Origin: Torulaspora globosa
Lineage: Eukaryota; Ascomycota; Saccharomycetes; Saccharomycetales; Saccharomycetaceae
Reading direction: 5' to 3'
NCBI RefSeq assembly: GCF_014133895.1
Contig: NC_050727.1
Coordinates: forward strand, 806,001-870,000
Length of the DNA: 64,000 bases
Both the position numbers and the translations under genes were made by a program. The notes beneath the pieces were generated by a model, which did not search any database, was not told the origin of the DNA, and saw only the letters and a program-made list of their open reading frames with translations. How positions within the stretch are numbered: the first letter of the stretch is position 1; each line of letters begins with the position of its first letter. Positions 46,990 to 57,608 of the stretch are shown piece after piece.

Positions 46990-49900
46990 TTAATGAGTCT
47001 CCTGTAGAATGGCGTGGATTGTATCCGCAATTGCCAGCGATCTCGCAGCGACCGACTTCCATCCATGTACTTGTATGCAACAGTAAATCATCTCTCTAGA
47101 AGTGAGATCAGGGATTGTGAGACCTGCGACCATCATGCCTTCCATTAGCACCTGCGTCTGTGATGTCAGAGCGGTTTGCGTTATTGTTGGAAATTTTCTG
47201 TGTAGTGTTATCGATTTGATGGCAATGTTGGAATTTGCATTGGAAACTGCAAGCTCTCGGAGTAGTGGCGATTTCTCCTGCCAGGTTTTCCAGAGCTCAA
47301 GGAAGCGGGTAGTGATGAAATCCCCCGCGTTGCGGATGAGTTCTCGAAGACAGTCGCATGCCGGTTTCACGATCGATAGATCATCATTTAGAGAGCAAAG
47401 CACTAAGGTTTCCCATATTTGAGCAACCTGCGGTAAGAAAGAATTGTACTGAGACGCAAGCATCGGTATTACCAGGTTTATGACCTTCAATATCTGAATC
47501 TTGAGCGGCTTCGACCTGTGGGTCAGAAGCCTGTCACCGTACCCCAGAATTTGGAGCAGGATCCTGTAGGATTCGCGGGGAACGGGCGATACCCATCTGT
47601 TCTCGTCGTTTGCACCTTGTTTGCCGGTTGAAAGTTCTGTTGGATCTTCGTCCAATTCTTGATCGCTGTCATCATCGTCCTCATCGTCGCTGTCGGCTAC
47701 TCGTAGTTTGGAGTCGAAATATTCTTGAAAACTTTTCGGGTCTTTCTCTAGGATCGACATGCTGTCATGCTCTTGCGCTGGACTTTGCTTGTCCATGATG
47801 GCTAGGACTTGTTGGAGGTTTGACATGCCCCATGGTGACCCAATGCAATGTCTGTCGCTATGATAGGCGATGTGGTGGTTGCCAGCGTCGGCGGTAAAAT
47901 ATCTTTTCTGTATCTCCAAAGCAATTACCTCGAACAACTGAAAGAATTCGAGGCACATGCTGTCATAGCCATGATAGTAATCCAAAAATTTGAAAAAAGT
48001 CTCTATAATATCCCTAAAGCACTCGATGGTCTCATAGCCAGCTAGCTTGGAGACGACCATGAAAACCGTACTGACGCGCTCGGTTAGACCGCAGTTTAGT
48101 CTTGAAGCTATTGAGTCAGCCAGATAGTCGACATTCTGCAGGATCATATCCTGGACCGAATTATTGTACAGGACATGAGCAATTGTTAACGAACAGCTTT
48201 GGGCAAAATGACGCACTGTGGGAGATGAAGACGCCAGGTTCTCCACAATGATATACAGATAATCAACTAGTTCAGAGGAAAATTCCCTGCCTAAAACTCT
48301 GCAGACAGTCTCAATTGAGTTAACAATCACAACCAGCGAGATCTCTGACAGTCTCGAAAGCTTTTTCCCCTCTGCACAGGTCACTATTTCTTGCGCCAAA
48401 TCTTTGCCAAACTCTAAAATGTCGTAGCATGGCTGCTTATCAAGCTCAGCGCTATCCAAATTCAAAAGAGCGTATTCTGGGGCGGAGCAGTCTTCTTGAA
48501 CAGTTAACATTATTTGCGATGATAGCCACAGTGCTATTGCTTTGGTGATCGTGCTCTGGCCAACCTGGTCAGAAAGGAGTGATTCAATGATACTTTTAAG
48601 CTGCCCGTTCTTTGAGGCTAATCGTCCTGTGGTCATAAAGAGCTGACTTAGCGCTTCCTCCAGCTCCTTCGAAAGCGATGGAAATATTGCTGGCAGATTT
48701 TTCGAGTTTACCAGTTCATCACTGAAATCAGCCATGACGACGTTACTGCTTTGCTCAAGAACAGCACGCCCAACCTTATTGAAAGTTGCAGTTTCGACTC
48801 CGGACTCAATGGAGGTTAGCGCTGATTTATATAGGTCGCTAACCAGCATAGTATCATCCGTTGCAGAGATTTCGGTGAAATATTTTAGGCCATAATTTAA
48901 CGACCTGATTGCATCAACATCCTGAAATTGAATTTTAGTGTTTATACTTGCAAGCTCATCTCTCAAAAGCTCGCGAAGACAGGCGGTATGCGGGAGCAGT
49001 TGAAGCTTGGGATCCATTTTACACCGAAGTAATACTTCGACCAAGCAGCGTTCGCAATTATGCAAAGATTTGGCACATCTGCTCAATAAATCGGATGCGA
49101 GATCGACTAATGCCTTGGAGATCTCTATATTGCTTCTCTTCTGCAATTTCGGTATAATTCTCTCGAGAGCCATTCGCAGCTGGGAAGAAGTAGCCCTCAG
49201 CCAAGCTGTTGAGCGATGAGTACTCTGCCCATCTTTATCGGGCTTCTCAATCAAAACTGCCTCCATGCTCAAAGCTTCTTCGTGTAGGTCATCCAAGGAT
49301 CTCAACTCCTTAATGTCTCTCAGCCTGTTATCATGAACATTCAAAGACAGATCATCGTAAACCAGTAAAATCAAGTGCTTCATGACGTCAAGACTTTTAA
49401 TAACAACTTTGTAATTTGTGGTCAAACCTGGCAACATAAGAATCCTAGCAAAGGATGATATGTTTCCAGGCAGAATAAAAGATAGCACTTCCCCATCTCT
49501 AACTATGTCGCAGTACAGGATTCGAAGGGTGTCCAAGATCATTAGTTGTGTTTGCCAGTCCTTGGAGCTCTGCTCTAGGATCGTCAGAAGGACACTAATG
49601 CCATGTGCTAAAGCCCTTAGATTTTTGGAGTTTTTGGATGAAAAGAACTGTGGGCTGTATGACTGTTGAGCCAGAGACTTGCTATATTCATAAAGAGCAC
49701 AACAACCAGCTCTTTTGCAATCCTGAGAAATCTTCTCCAGCTTATCATTCGTAGGATCTCGACTGATTAAAAAAGGAAGCAGAGGTAGCAGTTGCTGAGC
49801 CAATTCCTCCGCCAAGATACCATCTCTCCTCCAAGAAACTCGCAACAAATGCGAAATTATCAATAACACATAAGAACTTTGAGCCTCTCCGAGGGACTCC

Positions 49901-50118
49901 TGCTTCAAAAGACTGCTGATCGGGATAAAGATATAATCTGCGAGATTTGCTTGGATACTCGCATCTTCATATGAGGCTAACTTAGCCTCGAGCTTTGCTA
50001 GAGCATCTCGTAATGGGACCGATTGGGGATTAAAGACTTCCTTCGGCTGGAAAGCCAAACGAGAAATATCAATACAAATAGGTCTCAATTCATGAAACGT
50101 TGAAGAATTATTTGACAT
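46990..50118 (-). CDS. TTI1: TTT (Tel2-Tti1-Tti2) complex subunit
   Basis: Scaffold of the TTT co-chaperone complex, which with Hsp90 and R2TP matures PIKK kinases (Tor, Tel1, Mec1, Tra1). A helical-repeat protein of 1,042 residues (1,038 in S. cerevisiae). The N-terminus F-ELRPICIDISRLAF is typical, and an acidic loop (ADSDDEDDDDSDQELDED) interrupts the C-terminal third. The C-terminus has ESYRILLQILGYGDRLL and SLNDDLSIVKPACDCLRELI. S. cerevisiae TTI1 (YKL033W) lies next to IXR1 (YKL032C); here the IXR1-type gene is about 10 kb away, so linkage is partly kept. Confidence 0.92.
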   Translation of the reverse strand: MSNNSSTFHELRPICIDISRLAFQPKEVFNPQSVPLRDALAKLEAKLASYEDASIQANLADYIFIPISSLLKQESLGEAQSSYVLLIISHLLRVSWRRDGILAEELAQQLLPLLPFLISRDPTNDKLEKISQDCKRAGCCALYEYSKSLAQQSYSPQFFSSKNSKNLRALAHGISVLLTILEQSSKDWQTQLMILDTLRILYCDIVRDGEVLSFILPGNISSFARILMLPGLTTNYKVVIKSLDVMKHLILLVYDDLSLNVHDNRLRDIKELRSLDDLHEEALSMEAVLIEKPDKDGQSTHRSTAWLRATSSQLRMALERIIPKLQKRSNIEISKALVDLASDLLSRCAKSLHNCERCLVEVLLRCKMDPKLQLLPHTACLRELLRDELASINTKIQFQDVDAIRSLNYGLKYFTEISATDDTMLVSDLYKSALTSIESGVETATFNKVGRAVLEQSSNVVMADFSDELVNSKNLPAIFPSLSKELEEALSQLFMTTGRLASKNGQLKSIIESLLSDQVGQSTITKAIALWLSSQIMLTVQEDCSAPEYALLNLDSAELDKQPCYDILEFGKDLAQEIVTCAEGKKLSRLSEISLVVIVNSIETVCRVLGREFSSELVDYLYIIVENLASSSPTVRHFAQSCSLTIAHVLYNNSVQDMILQNVDYLADSIASRLNCGLTERVSTVFMVVSKLAGYETIECFRDIIETFFKFLDYYHGYDSMCLEFFQLFEVIALEIQKRYFTADAGNHHIAYHSDRHCIGSPWGMSNLQQVLAIMDKQSPAQEHDSMSILEKDPKSFQEYFDSKLRVADSDDEDDDDSDQELDEDPTELSTGKQGANDENRWVSPVPRESYRILLQILGYGDRLLTHRSKPLKIQILKVINLVIPMLASQYNSFLPQVAQIWETLVLCSLNDDLSIVKPACDCLRELIRNAGDFITTRFLELWKTWQEKSPLLRELAVSNANSNIAIKSITLHRKFPTITQTALTSQTQVLMEGMMVAGLTIPDLTSREMIYCCIQVHGWKSVAARSLAIADTIHAILQETH

Positions 50119-50465
50119 TCACCCTTTCTATAGTATTGTTACCTTATCTCGCAGGACTAGTCATCGAACTAAACTCGGTGTTAATCGTTTTCGCGGTGGG
50201 AACAGTACAAAGTAGTATCAACAGAACTGTCTTGAACATCATATGGCAGCAGTGAGCCGCTAGTGGTGTGCCTCTGATGGCATCCATCTAGGTAGATTGC
50301 TACCCTGTGCGTTGATTTGGCTGCCTCCAATGCCATTCAAGCGAATTGAGAAATCTTGAAAGGATCTCGAAAACTAACGTCCTTGCAAGATACCAAACTC
50401 TTATAGCCCTACGTAGTAGATACTTTGTAAGGTCAACTATTTACATTATGAGCGCGAGGCATTGT
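50119..50465. other. Intergenic: TTI1 promoter and CPR3 3' region
   Basis: 347 bp between minus-strand genes. An open frame at 50346-50666 is mostly antisense to CPR3. No feature was recognised. Confidence 0.4.
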
Positions 50466-51014
50466 CTACAATTCGCCCGCTTCCTCAATGACGATCTTGG
50501 CCTTTGGCTTTCCAGACATGGTACCGTAGGCTTCGATCTGCTTCACAATATCCATACCCTTCGACACCTCACCGAATACTACGTGCTTGCCGTCCAACCA
50601 TGGACATTCAACCGTGGTAATGAAAAACTGCGAGCCGTTTGTGTTAGGGCCCGCATTGGCCATTGACAACAAACCGGCTTTATCGTGCTTCTTGGTGAAG
50701 TTCTCGTCTGCAAATTTAGAGCCGTAGATGGATTTGCCTCCAAAACCGTCGGTGAGATCGGTGTCACCACCTTGAAGCATAAATTGTGGGATGATTCTGT
50801 GGAATGGAACGCCTTTGTAACCAAAACCCTTCTCACCAGTACACAATGCTCTGAAGTTCTCCGCTGTCTTTGGAACTACATCATCGTAAAGCTCGAACTC
50901 AATTCTGCCAACTTTGGTGCCATTAATTGATGGTTCAAAGTACACCTTCTTGCCCAAAATCGCACGGGCGGTGGAAAACAACCTTGTCTGACCGATCACA
51001 GAGCGTCTAAACAT
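50466..51014 (-). CDS. CPR3: Mitochondrial cyclophilin (peptidyl-prolyl isomerase)
   Basis: Matrix cyclophilin that speeds proline isomerisation during protein folding and is linked to the permeability transition. A short basic presequence ([18 protein letters not shown]) precedes the cyclophilin fold. The fold has [34 protein letters not shown] and [12 protein letters not shown], with catalytic Arg and Phe/Trp positions intact. Length of 182 equals S. cerevisiae Cpr3. The mitochondrial leader distinguishes it from cytosolic Cpr1. It is divergent from ETP1 by 200 bp. Confidence 0.95.
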   Translation of the reverse strand: MFRRSVIGQTRLFSTARAILGKKVYFEPSINGTKVGRIEFELYDDVVPKTAENFRALCTGEKGFGYKGVPFHRIIPQFMLQGGDTDLTDGFGGKSIYGSKFADENFTKKHDKAGLLSMANAGPNTNGSQFFITTVECPWLDGKHVVFGEVSKGMDIVKQIEAYGTMSGKPKAKIVIEEAGEL

Positions 51015-51214
51015 CCTTCAAACCTTATCCTTTGAACTTGGACCTGTTGAAAGTTCATTAGCACTATAAGTAGTTATGGAAGTTATATAGGCTATAAACA
51101 AGGCCGATCGTTATGAATGATGCAATCAACCTATTTGATGAGCCATACTAGGAGGTGTGGTACTAAGCGCCTTTCAGAACGGTTGCGACTTGACTTTGGC
51201 TGTTCTCAAAGCTT

Positions 51215-52933
51215 ATGGAATCCACATACCGGATTGCCTTGCAATTCCCAGAGGAGGAGCAGGCCATTTGGGCGTACAGGTCATTTACGAACGCATCTCA
51301 ACCACCACATCCTCACAACACTGTGCCCGCAGAGAAGAGCTGTAAGATAAGGGACTGGCGAGTTGGCGATTTATCGATAAGCAGCATCAAAGAAATGGAT
51401 TTGGCAGCGGATGCGGAGGACAAGGATTTGCTCCTTTCGCAGTATCTTGGGCATGGTATAATAAGACTGTTTCGGTTAAACGAAAAGGACTCAGCGGCAA
51501 CTACGGAGCATGATCTTTTGACTATTCCAGGTGATGACACGATGGTGTCTATTTTATTTGTTCCTACCTATTTCACGGTTCGCGATTTACTGCATTATTA
51601 CATTGGCGATGAGATAGTCAATAATCAAGTGTCGAATTTCCGCATATTAAGGAACAAGAAGTGCGAATTGGGATTCAATTTCATGGTTTTGATGAAGTTC
51701 AAGGACCCGCTCATGGCCAAGGGTTTCAAAGATGAATTTAACGGGAAAAGATTCAGCAAGATGGACCCTGAGACTTGCCATGTAGTCTCGATTAAAGAGG
51801 TTGTCTTCGAAAGGAGCGTATTTGATAAGAAAGAGGGAACAGAAATACCATATCTTCTCAGCGATCCCTTCACTACTCAGAGATATGATAACCTGAAAAT
51901 ACCCGCCCAGGTGGAACTGCCCACCTGCCCGGTCTGTCTCGAGAGAATGGACTCGGAAACCACAGGGCTTATCACCATACCATGCCAGCACACGTTTCAC
52001 TGTCAGTGCCTTGAAAAATGGAAAAATTCTAGGTGCCCGGTGTGCAGGTACTCCAGTATAAGGCTCAGCAGAAACTCCGCTGTGCGACAAAATGGTGAAA
52101 ACAGTGGCTGCAGCACTTGTGGCTGTCATGATAACTTATGGATATGTCTGATTTGTGGAAACATAGGCTGCGGCCGTTACAATTCAAAGCACGCTATACA
52201 ACATTATGACGACACATCGCACTGCTTCGCTATGGACATGCAGACACAAAGGGTCTGGGATTATGCTGGAGATAACTATGTGCATAGGCTTGTTCAGAAT
52301 GAAGTTGATGGTAAACTCGTGGAGGTGGAGGTCGAGGCTGAACGACCCATTCCAAGCAGCCAGCCGCAGTCAAGCGGTCATAGTGGTTCTAAAACGATGG
52401 AAAAAGATAGTTCAGCCGCAAGTTTTATGCGAAATAAAGAATATCATCTTGAATACGTGCAGGTGCTCGTGTCCCAATTGGAATCCCAGCGAGAATTCTT
52501 CGAGATGAAGCTGCAACAGGCACAATCCGCAAACACAGAGGGATCTGAAGTCGATCTCCTCCGAAAAGAAATCGAAGAGTTGAAGGTTTCTTTTAAGGAG
52601 TGTCAACAAACCTTTAAGCAGCAAAACGCAGCTAACGCAAGACAGAGGGATGAGGACAAACTTGTCATACAAGGCTTGCAAGAAAATTTGGATCACATCA
52701 GCCGAGAAAGGGATAAAATTGCAATCGAGAAAGAACAATTAGCAAAAGAGAAGCAGGAACTGGAAGAGCAAGTTCATGACCTTATGTTCTATCTAGAATC
52801 GCAGGAAAAGTTTAAAGACGCTGACGCCAGCGTCAGGGAGGGCACGATCATTATCCAAGATCCGAAACAATCTTCGACAGATAATAATTCAAAACCCAAA
52901 AAAAAGTCGAAAAGCAAGCGCAAGCCTAGATGA
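51215..52933 (+). CDS. ETP1: BRAP2-type RING-H2/UBP zinc-finger protein
   Basis: Homologue of human BRAP/IMP and S. cerevisiae Etp1 (YHL010C), involved in ethanol tolerance and protein turnover; a predicted ubiquitin ligase. Domain order: BRAP2 RNA-recognition-like domain (about residues 95-215), RING-H2 (about 239-279, [22 protein letters not shown]) and UBP-type zinc finger (about 300-350, [17 protein letters not shown]). A long coiled coil (about 405-540) leads to a basic tail. Length is 572 against 585 in S. cerevisiae. It precedes PRS3 here, the neighbouring gene (YHL011C) in S. cerevisiae. Confidence 0.94.
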   Translation: MESTYRIALQFPEEEQAIWAYRSFTNASQPPHPHNTVPAEKSCKIRDWRVGDLSISSIKEMDLAADAEDKDLLLSQYLGHGIIRLFRLNEKDSAATTEHDLLTIPGDDTMVSILFVPTYFTVRDLLHYYIGDEIVNNQVSNFRILRNKKCELGFNFMVLMKFKDPLMAKGFKDEFNGKRFSKMDPETCHVVSIKEVVFERSVFDKKEGTEIPYLLSDPFTTQRYDNLKIPAQVELPTCPVCLERMDSETTGLITIPCQHTFHCQCLEKWKNSRCPVCRYSSIRLSRNSAVRQNGENSGCSTCGCHDNLWICLICGNIGCGRYNSKHAIQHYDDTSHCFAMDMQTQRVWDYAGDNYVHRLVQNEVDGKLVEVEVEAERPIPSSQPQSSGHSGSKTMEKDSSAASFMRNKEYHLEYVQVLVSQLESQREFFEMKLQQAQSANTEGSEVDLLRKEIEELKVSFKECQQTFKQQNAANARQRDEDKLVIQGLQENLDHISRERDKIAIEKEQLAKEKQELEEQVHDLMFYLESQEKFKDADASVREGTIIIQDPKQSSTDNNSKPKKKSKSKRKPR

Positions 52934-53240
52934 TCTGAAAGACGCTTAGAGTTGGTATTTATGTGATTTATGAACTGTCTTTTCAAGCGCAGGAGAATTT
53001 TCGTTACCCGACGGAGTTAGATGAAGAAGCGCATTGGAAAATTTTCATTAACTTAAACAAAGTCATCGCATTTTGACCCATGAGAGAGATATGCCTGATG
53101 GGTTCTTCATTATTAAGGTTTTAAGATATCGCTCCTTCTATCCTGCTTATGAAAAATTATTAAGATAAAAGGCTTGCAGAAGTTTAAGGCGCATTACAAG
53201 CAAACCATTCGTTGGCAAACCGAATCGGCAAATTTTAAGT
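52934..53240. other. Intergenic: ETP1 3' region and PRS3 promoter
   Basis: 307-bp tandem gap. AT-rich towards the PRS3 ATG; no site recognised. Confidence 0.4.
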
Positions 53241-54203
53241 ATGGCAACAAATTCTATCAAATTACTGGCACCGGACGTCCATAGGGGGCTCGCTGAACTC
53301 GTTGCAAAAAGGTTGGGTCTACCTTTGACTGATACTGTACTAAAAAGAGATCCATCGGGCGAAGTGTCGTTCTCCATCGGAGAATCTGTTAGAGATCAGG
53401 ATATCTTTATCATCACACAGATTGGCTCCGGAGTTGTAAATGACAGAGTTCTAGAGCTCTTGATTATGATCAACGCTTCCAAGACAGCCTCTGCAAGAAG
53501 AATAACAGCTGTGATCCCAAACTTCCCATATGCGAGACAGGACAGAAAGGATAAGTCTCGTGCTCCAATCACAGCGAAGCTGATGGCAGACATGCTTACG
53601 ACCGCTGGGTGTGACCATGTTATCACAATGGATCTGCATGCTTCTCAAATACAAGGTTTTTTTGATTCTCCAGTGGATAACCTTTATGCCGAACCAAGTG
53701 TCGTAAGGTATATCAAAGAGAATGTCAACTTTAAAGAGTCTATTATTGTGTCACCAGATGCTGGAGGAGCCAAACGTGCTGCGACTTTAGCTGACCGTCT
53801 GGACCTCAATTTCGCCTTGATTCATAAAGAGAGAGCTCGTGCCAATGAGGTGTCCCGTATGGTCCTTGTCGGTGACGTCACTGACAAAATTTGCATTATC
53901 GTGGATGATATGGCCGATACTTGCGGTACCTTAGCGAAAGCTGCTGACGTGCTGCTGCAAAACAATGCTAAATCTGTCATTGCAATTGTCACTCATGGCG
54001 TTCTGTCCGGCAGAGCTATTGAAAACATCAACAACTCCAGACTGGACAGAGTGGTCTGTACCAACACCGTGCCGTTCGAAGAGAAGATGAAAATCTGTCC
54101 TAAACTGGATGTCATCGATATCAGCAGTGTGCTAGCGGAAAGCATCCGTAGATTGCATAATGGTGAAAGTATATCTTATTTGTTCAAACATTCCCCGCTA
54201 TGA
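53241..54203 (+). CDS. PRS3: Ribose-phosphate pyrophosphokinase
   Basis: Makes PRPP from ribose 5-phosphate and ATP for nucleotide, histidine and tryptophan synthesis; the yeast enzyme works as a heteromer with Prs1. Conserved motifs are present: [17 protein letters not shown], the metal/ATP-site [24 protein letters not shown] and the PRPP-binding [11 protein letters not shown]. Length of 320 equals the canonical S. cerevisiae Prs3 and lacks the large insertion of Prs1 and Prs5. It follows ETP1 as YHL011C follows YHL010C. Confidence 0.95.
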   Translation: MATNSIKLLAPDVHRGLAELVAKRLGLPLTDTVLKRDPSGEVSFSIGESVRDQDIFIITQIGSGVVNDRVLELLIMINASKTASARRITAVIPNFPYARQDRKDKSRAPITAKLMADMLTTAGCDHVITMDLHASQIQGFFDSPVDNLYAEPSVVRYIKENVNFKESIIVSPDAGGAKRAATLADRLDLNFALIHKERARANEVSRMVLVGDVTDKICIIVDDMADTCGTLAKAADVLLQNNAKSVIAIVTHGVLSGRAIENINNSRLDRVVCTNTVPFEEKMKICPKLDVIDISSVLAESIRRLHNGESISYLFKHSPL

Positions 54204-54252
54204 GTTGGTAGGATAAGCCATTATATAACATTCTCAACTAGATAAGTGGAAT

Positions 54253-55029
54253 TCACAATCCAAACTTGTCCAATTCCAAATCTTCCAGCGATTCCAGAAC
54301 TTCCCCGTTCCCATTTAGCAAGCCTTTTGTGTCACCTAAGTACTTGTAGGCGCCCGGGTGGGGAACCCAAATGACATAACCACCGAAAGCCAGTCCGGCT
54401 TTCACTCCAGAGAGACCATCTTCGAAGACCAGGCACTCTTCTGGTTGGAAACTGGTGCCGTCTGCTTCGTTTAATTCCTTTAACCCGATTTGCCATATAT
54501 CGGGAAATGGCTTGCCCCTGCCGCTGGGAATCCTCTCATCATCGCCAGTAATAATCGCATCGAACAACTTGAAGCCCTCTTTCAAATGCTGGGTCTTTTG
54601 CTCAAACTTCACCTTGCCTGACGAAGTACAGAGAGCAATCGGAACACCATTCAATTTCAAATGCTTAATCAATTCAAGAGCCCCAGGCAGGAAAGCGCAA
54701 TCACCCCATCGCTTCGATTGGACCTCAAGGTTCAGCTTTTCATATTCATCTGCTGTCAATGGCAAATCATAAGTCTCAATGACCCTTGCGGCAGCCTGTG
54801 GCCCTGGTAAACCCTGCAAATGCACTTTAACGTCCCAAGTCAGAGGACCCTTACCATGATTGGCAAGAATTTCATTTAGGGTCAATGTATAAATATCTTC
54901 CGTGTTGATTAACAATCCATCCATGTCGAAAAGACATGCCTTTATCCTTCAATGCATCAAACGTTAGTAAACTACACTCAGCAACTCATTGAGCCAGCAG
55001 GCACCTTCATACTGTTTCGGAACTGTCAT
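54253..55029 (-). CDS. HAD-family phosphatase (YKL033W-A-like), spliced
   Basis: Predicted haloacid-dehalogenase-fold phosphatase, like the S. cerevisiae YKL033W-A protein, whose substrate I do not know. I infer exon 1 at 55013-55029 (17 nt, ATG at 55029), an intron at 54947-55012 and exon 2 at 54253-54946, giving 236 residues, the length I recall for the homologue. The joined N-terminus MTVPKQIKACLFDMDGLL supplies the catalytic DxD (Asp13, Asp15). An unspliced start at 54924 would begin at the Met of DMDG and lose the nucleophile. Later motifs are CTSSGK and FEDGLSGVKAG. S. cerevisiae YKL033W-A neighbours TTI1 and IXR1. Confidence 0.88.
54947..55012 (-). other. Spliceosomal intron of the YKL033W-A-like gene
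   Basis: 66-nt intron with donor GTATGA (non-consensus last base), perfect branch TACTAAC (plus-strand 54963-54969) and acceptor AAG. The 17-nt first exon is in the phase needed to restore the HAD N-terminus. An in-frame TGA just upstream of the acceptor excludes a continuous reading frame. Confidence 0.8.
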
Positions 55030-55619
55030 AACGATACACTACTGGCGAGCCACTGTCAAGTAAATGTCCTCTTCAGTGTCAACAATCTTCTCGATCTCTA
55101 TAGATCTTCCGTTTCCGAGGGCCAAAGACGCTTGCTAGTTCACGGCTATAGCAAGAGCTAGGTCAATTAATCAGAAATCGACATATCAAGAACACAGCAA
55201 AGCTGCCGCATTACGTAGCGCATTGTACGACCCTGATAGCAATAATCGATACGATCCTAATCGCCACCAAATCGAAATAGAGGTCCGTAATGCTACCTAG
55301 TTTCCAATATTCTTATGCTTTCTGCTATAAGCTTTGAAATTCAAAATCATCTTGCACGTAACAGTTGCCCGGACTTCAAGGGCGGGGTAACTTGGTGGCA
55401 AATTACAAGTATAAAAGGAGGGAAGAAAACAGTTTATGTTACGGTCGATTTCTTGAAGACCTGTTTGGACGAGCGACGAAAGAACCTTAGTTTTCTTTTC
55501 CTAAACGGTTAACAGAGTTTGGCTGTCTGTGGATTTCAGTTAGGAGGAAGGACTACAAGAAATTACTTCACACTTGCTCCCTCAGGTTTCTCAACTTTCC
55601 CTAGCAAAAATCGCCAATT
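55030..55619. other. Intergenic: divergent HAD gene/YRA1 region
   Basis: 590 bp between divergent genes. Open frames at 54952-55161 and 55315-55512 are short and not protein-like. A T-rich and CTC-rich stretch precedes the YRA1 ATG. Nothing else was recognised. Confidence 0.4.
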
Positions 55620-56930
55620 ATGTCAGCAAACTTGGATAAATCTCTGGATGAAATTATCGGTGCCAACAAGAAGGCCGTAAGAGCACGCATCAACAAACGT
55701 TCTCAAGGTCCAAGTAGGATGTCCAAGCAACTTCGCCGCCCAGCAGTTGGCGGTAACAGGAATATCAGAGTTCCAGAAGCAGCCTCCAGAGTTGCTAGAC
55801 TCTTAGATTCTTCCAGAGAGGCTAAGGTGAATGTCGAAGGTTTACCTAGAGACATAAAACAGGACGCTGTTAAAGTATGTGATTATACTTTGCTCGTGTG
55901 GATACGAGTAGTATAAGATTGATGATAGTTTTGAGAAAAGCAAGGATTTCATTCACGACCTGCATAGTTACTAGAGGCGATAGACTATAGATCGCTTTCA
56001 TCGAAAATTTCGAAAAGAGTATCAAATGCCTGGTCCTTTTTTTTTTACCTACTTTTCACGCATTTCACTTCCTTGCGCGATTGAAATCTAGAGGACTGGC
56101 GGATCGCTATTTCCTGGCACAAAGGTTTTGTTGAGAATTAGGACCAATTAACTTTGCAGTCTTCATCGAGGGAGCAGACCTTTTGGGCTTCGGAAGTTTG
56201 GTGTCGATATGAGAAAGTGATACGCATTGTCGAGCTAGCAGTGATTGTCAGACGTCGGGCAGCTTAGAGAATCACAATTGTTCTCACGTCCGAAATAGAC
56301 CCTGCTTGAAAGCCGTTCTCTTTCGCGATTGAACAAGGCCGTGTTTGTGTGAATTTTGCTCGGTACGATCTCAGGTTCGAAGGACCGGATTGGATCGCAT
56401 TGCCGGAATTTTGAAATTGCGACCAACTCAAGCCGTCCTAGATTCAGTCATCGCATTGGACTTCCTTTGACTTGTCTCAAACAATCATGCTAAGCAAACG
56501 TAGAACAACAACTAACAATTTATTTCTTTTTCATTAGGAATTTTTTTCATCGCAAGTCGGAGGTGTCGCTAGAGTGTTATTAAGCTATAATGAAAGAGGT
56601 CAATCCACTGGTATGGCAAACATCACTTTCAAAAATGGCGAAATGGCCAAGAAGGCCGTGGCCAAGTTCAACGGCGCGCCAATCGATGGCGGCAGATCCA
56701 GACTAAGATTGAACTTGATCATCGATCCAACACAACGACCAGCACGGTCGCTATCGGAGAGAATCAGGGCAGTTGCTCCAAAGAACGTGAAGCCCACCAG
56801 TGCGAAGAAGGGTCCAACTAAGAAGGCTGCTTTGGCCAAGAAGCAAAAGCAACAGAAGCCTAAGCAACCAAAGAAAAGTCTGGAAGACCTTGACAAGGAA
56901 ATGGCTGACTACTTCGAAGAGAAGCAGTAA
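55620..56930 (+). CDS. YRA1: mRNA export adaptor Yra1, spliced
   Basis: RNA-binding REF/ALYREF protein of the TREX complex, which links mRNA processing to the Mex67 export receptor. Exon 1 is 55620-55874 (85 codons), the intron is 55875-56537 and exon 2 is 56538-56930, giving 215 residues (226 in S. cerevisiae). The N-terminal box MSANLDKSLDEIIG and C-terminal box KSLEDLDKEMADYFEEKQ are the conserved REF-N and REF-C motifs. Between them is an RRM (KVNVEGLPRDIKQDAVK joined to EFFSSQVGGVARVLLSY) flanked by basic regions. In S. cerevisiae the large intron supports negative autoregulation of YRA1, likely also here. Confidence 0.96.
55875..56537 (+). other. YRA1: Large intron of YRA1
   Basis: 663-nt intron with donor GTATGT, branch AACTAAC at 56510-56516 and acceptor TAG. 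It lies at the same codon as in S. cerevisiae (before EFF of the RRM). No convincing ORF or snoRNA motif pair was seen inside. Confidence 0.92.
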
Positions 56931-57075
56931 GCGTTCTCTACTAGCGACTTTGTTTTATGTTATTACCAGTGTATAATTGTAATCGTTTGTTCCTCTGTAA
57001 TGAATCTAAAAGCTTGTACATGTTTGTATTTACAGATGTTGCGATGGATGAGCTTTGCAATGAGCTTTGCAATAT

Positions 57076-57476
57076 CTACTCATCTCTTTTTCTGTCCAAG
57101 AATCCAAGTCTATCGCCTCGTTTCCTGCTCAGAACGCTCATACCAGGTCCCTCAAACTCGCTTTTCCTTTCGATGGCCTCTGTTTGTTTCTGACTGGGCA
57201 ATGGGAATCCAGGTCTGACCTGTGCTAAATTATCGTAGTATCCTTCGGTCCCAGCCTTGTGTTCTTCATGATTTGCCGACGCAGAAGGTGAGTACTGCGC
57301 TTCTTTCTTGGATCTAACCACTCTTTTGGCCACTAAAACAGACGCTATAGCTCCTATCGAAACATAGATGACGTTCTTGCTAACAAAACGTTAGTAAACT
57401 CGCTGAAAAGACATCTTCTTCAGTGGCTTGCAAATTCATAGACTTACCCAAGATTCTTGAAAGGATTCGCCGACAT
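57076..57476 (-). CDS. COI1: Small mitochondrial membrane protein Coi1-like, spliced
   Basis: Homologue of S. cerevisiae YDR381C-A (COI1), a small mitochondrial membrane protein reported to contact respiratory complexes. I infer exon 1 at 57448-57476 (29 nt), an intron at 57380-57447 and exon 2 at 57076-57379, giving 110 residues. The spliced N-terminus is MSANPFKNLGKNVIYVSIGA, followed by one membrane helix (VIYVSIGAIASVLVA), a basic RVVRSKK patch and a polar tail. An unspliced start at 57333 would lose the membrane helix. It sits beside YRA1 in convergent orientation, as in S. cerevisiae, where the gene also has an intron. Family identity rests mainly on synteny and architecture. Confidence 0.85.
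57380..57447 (-). other. COI1: Spliceosomal intron of COI1
   Basis: 68-nt intron with donor GTAAGT, branch TACTAAC (plus-strand 57390-57396) and acceptor TAG. The branch is very close to the acceptor. Confidence 0.87.
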
Positions 57477-57608
57477 TAGGCTGATGGCTGTTTGAGTGTT
57501 TTTTCTTGTAGGCATATATAATAGCGATGCGATTAAGACCTGGAGTAAGATACCTCTTACTTTAATGTCAAGCTTAGAGAAAGATTAAAGAGGCCAACCG
57601 GGCAGAGA

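Noticed and set aside
55915..56010. Box C-like TGATGA in the YRA1 intron as an intronic snoRNA
   Set aside because: No box D (CTGA) at a fitting distance and no terminal stem.
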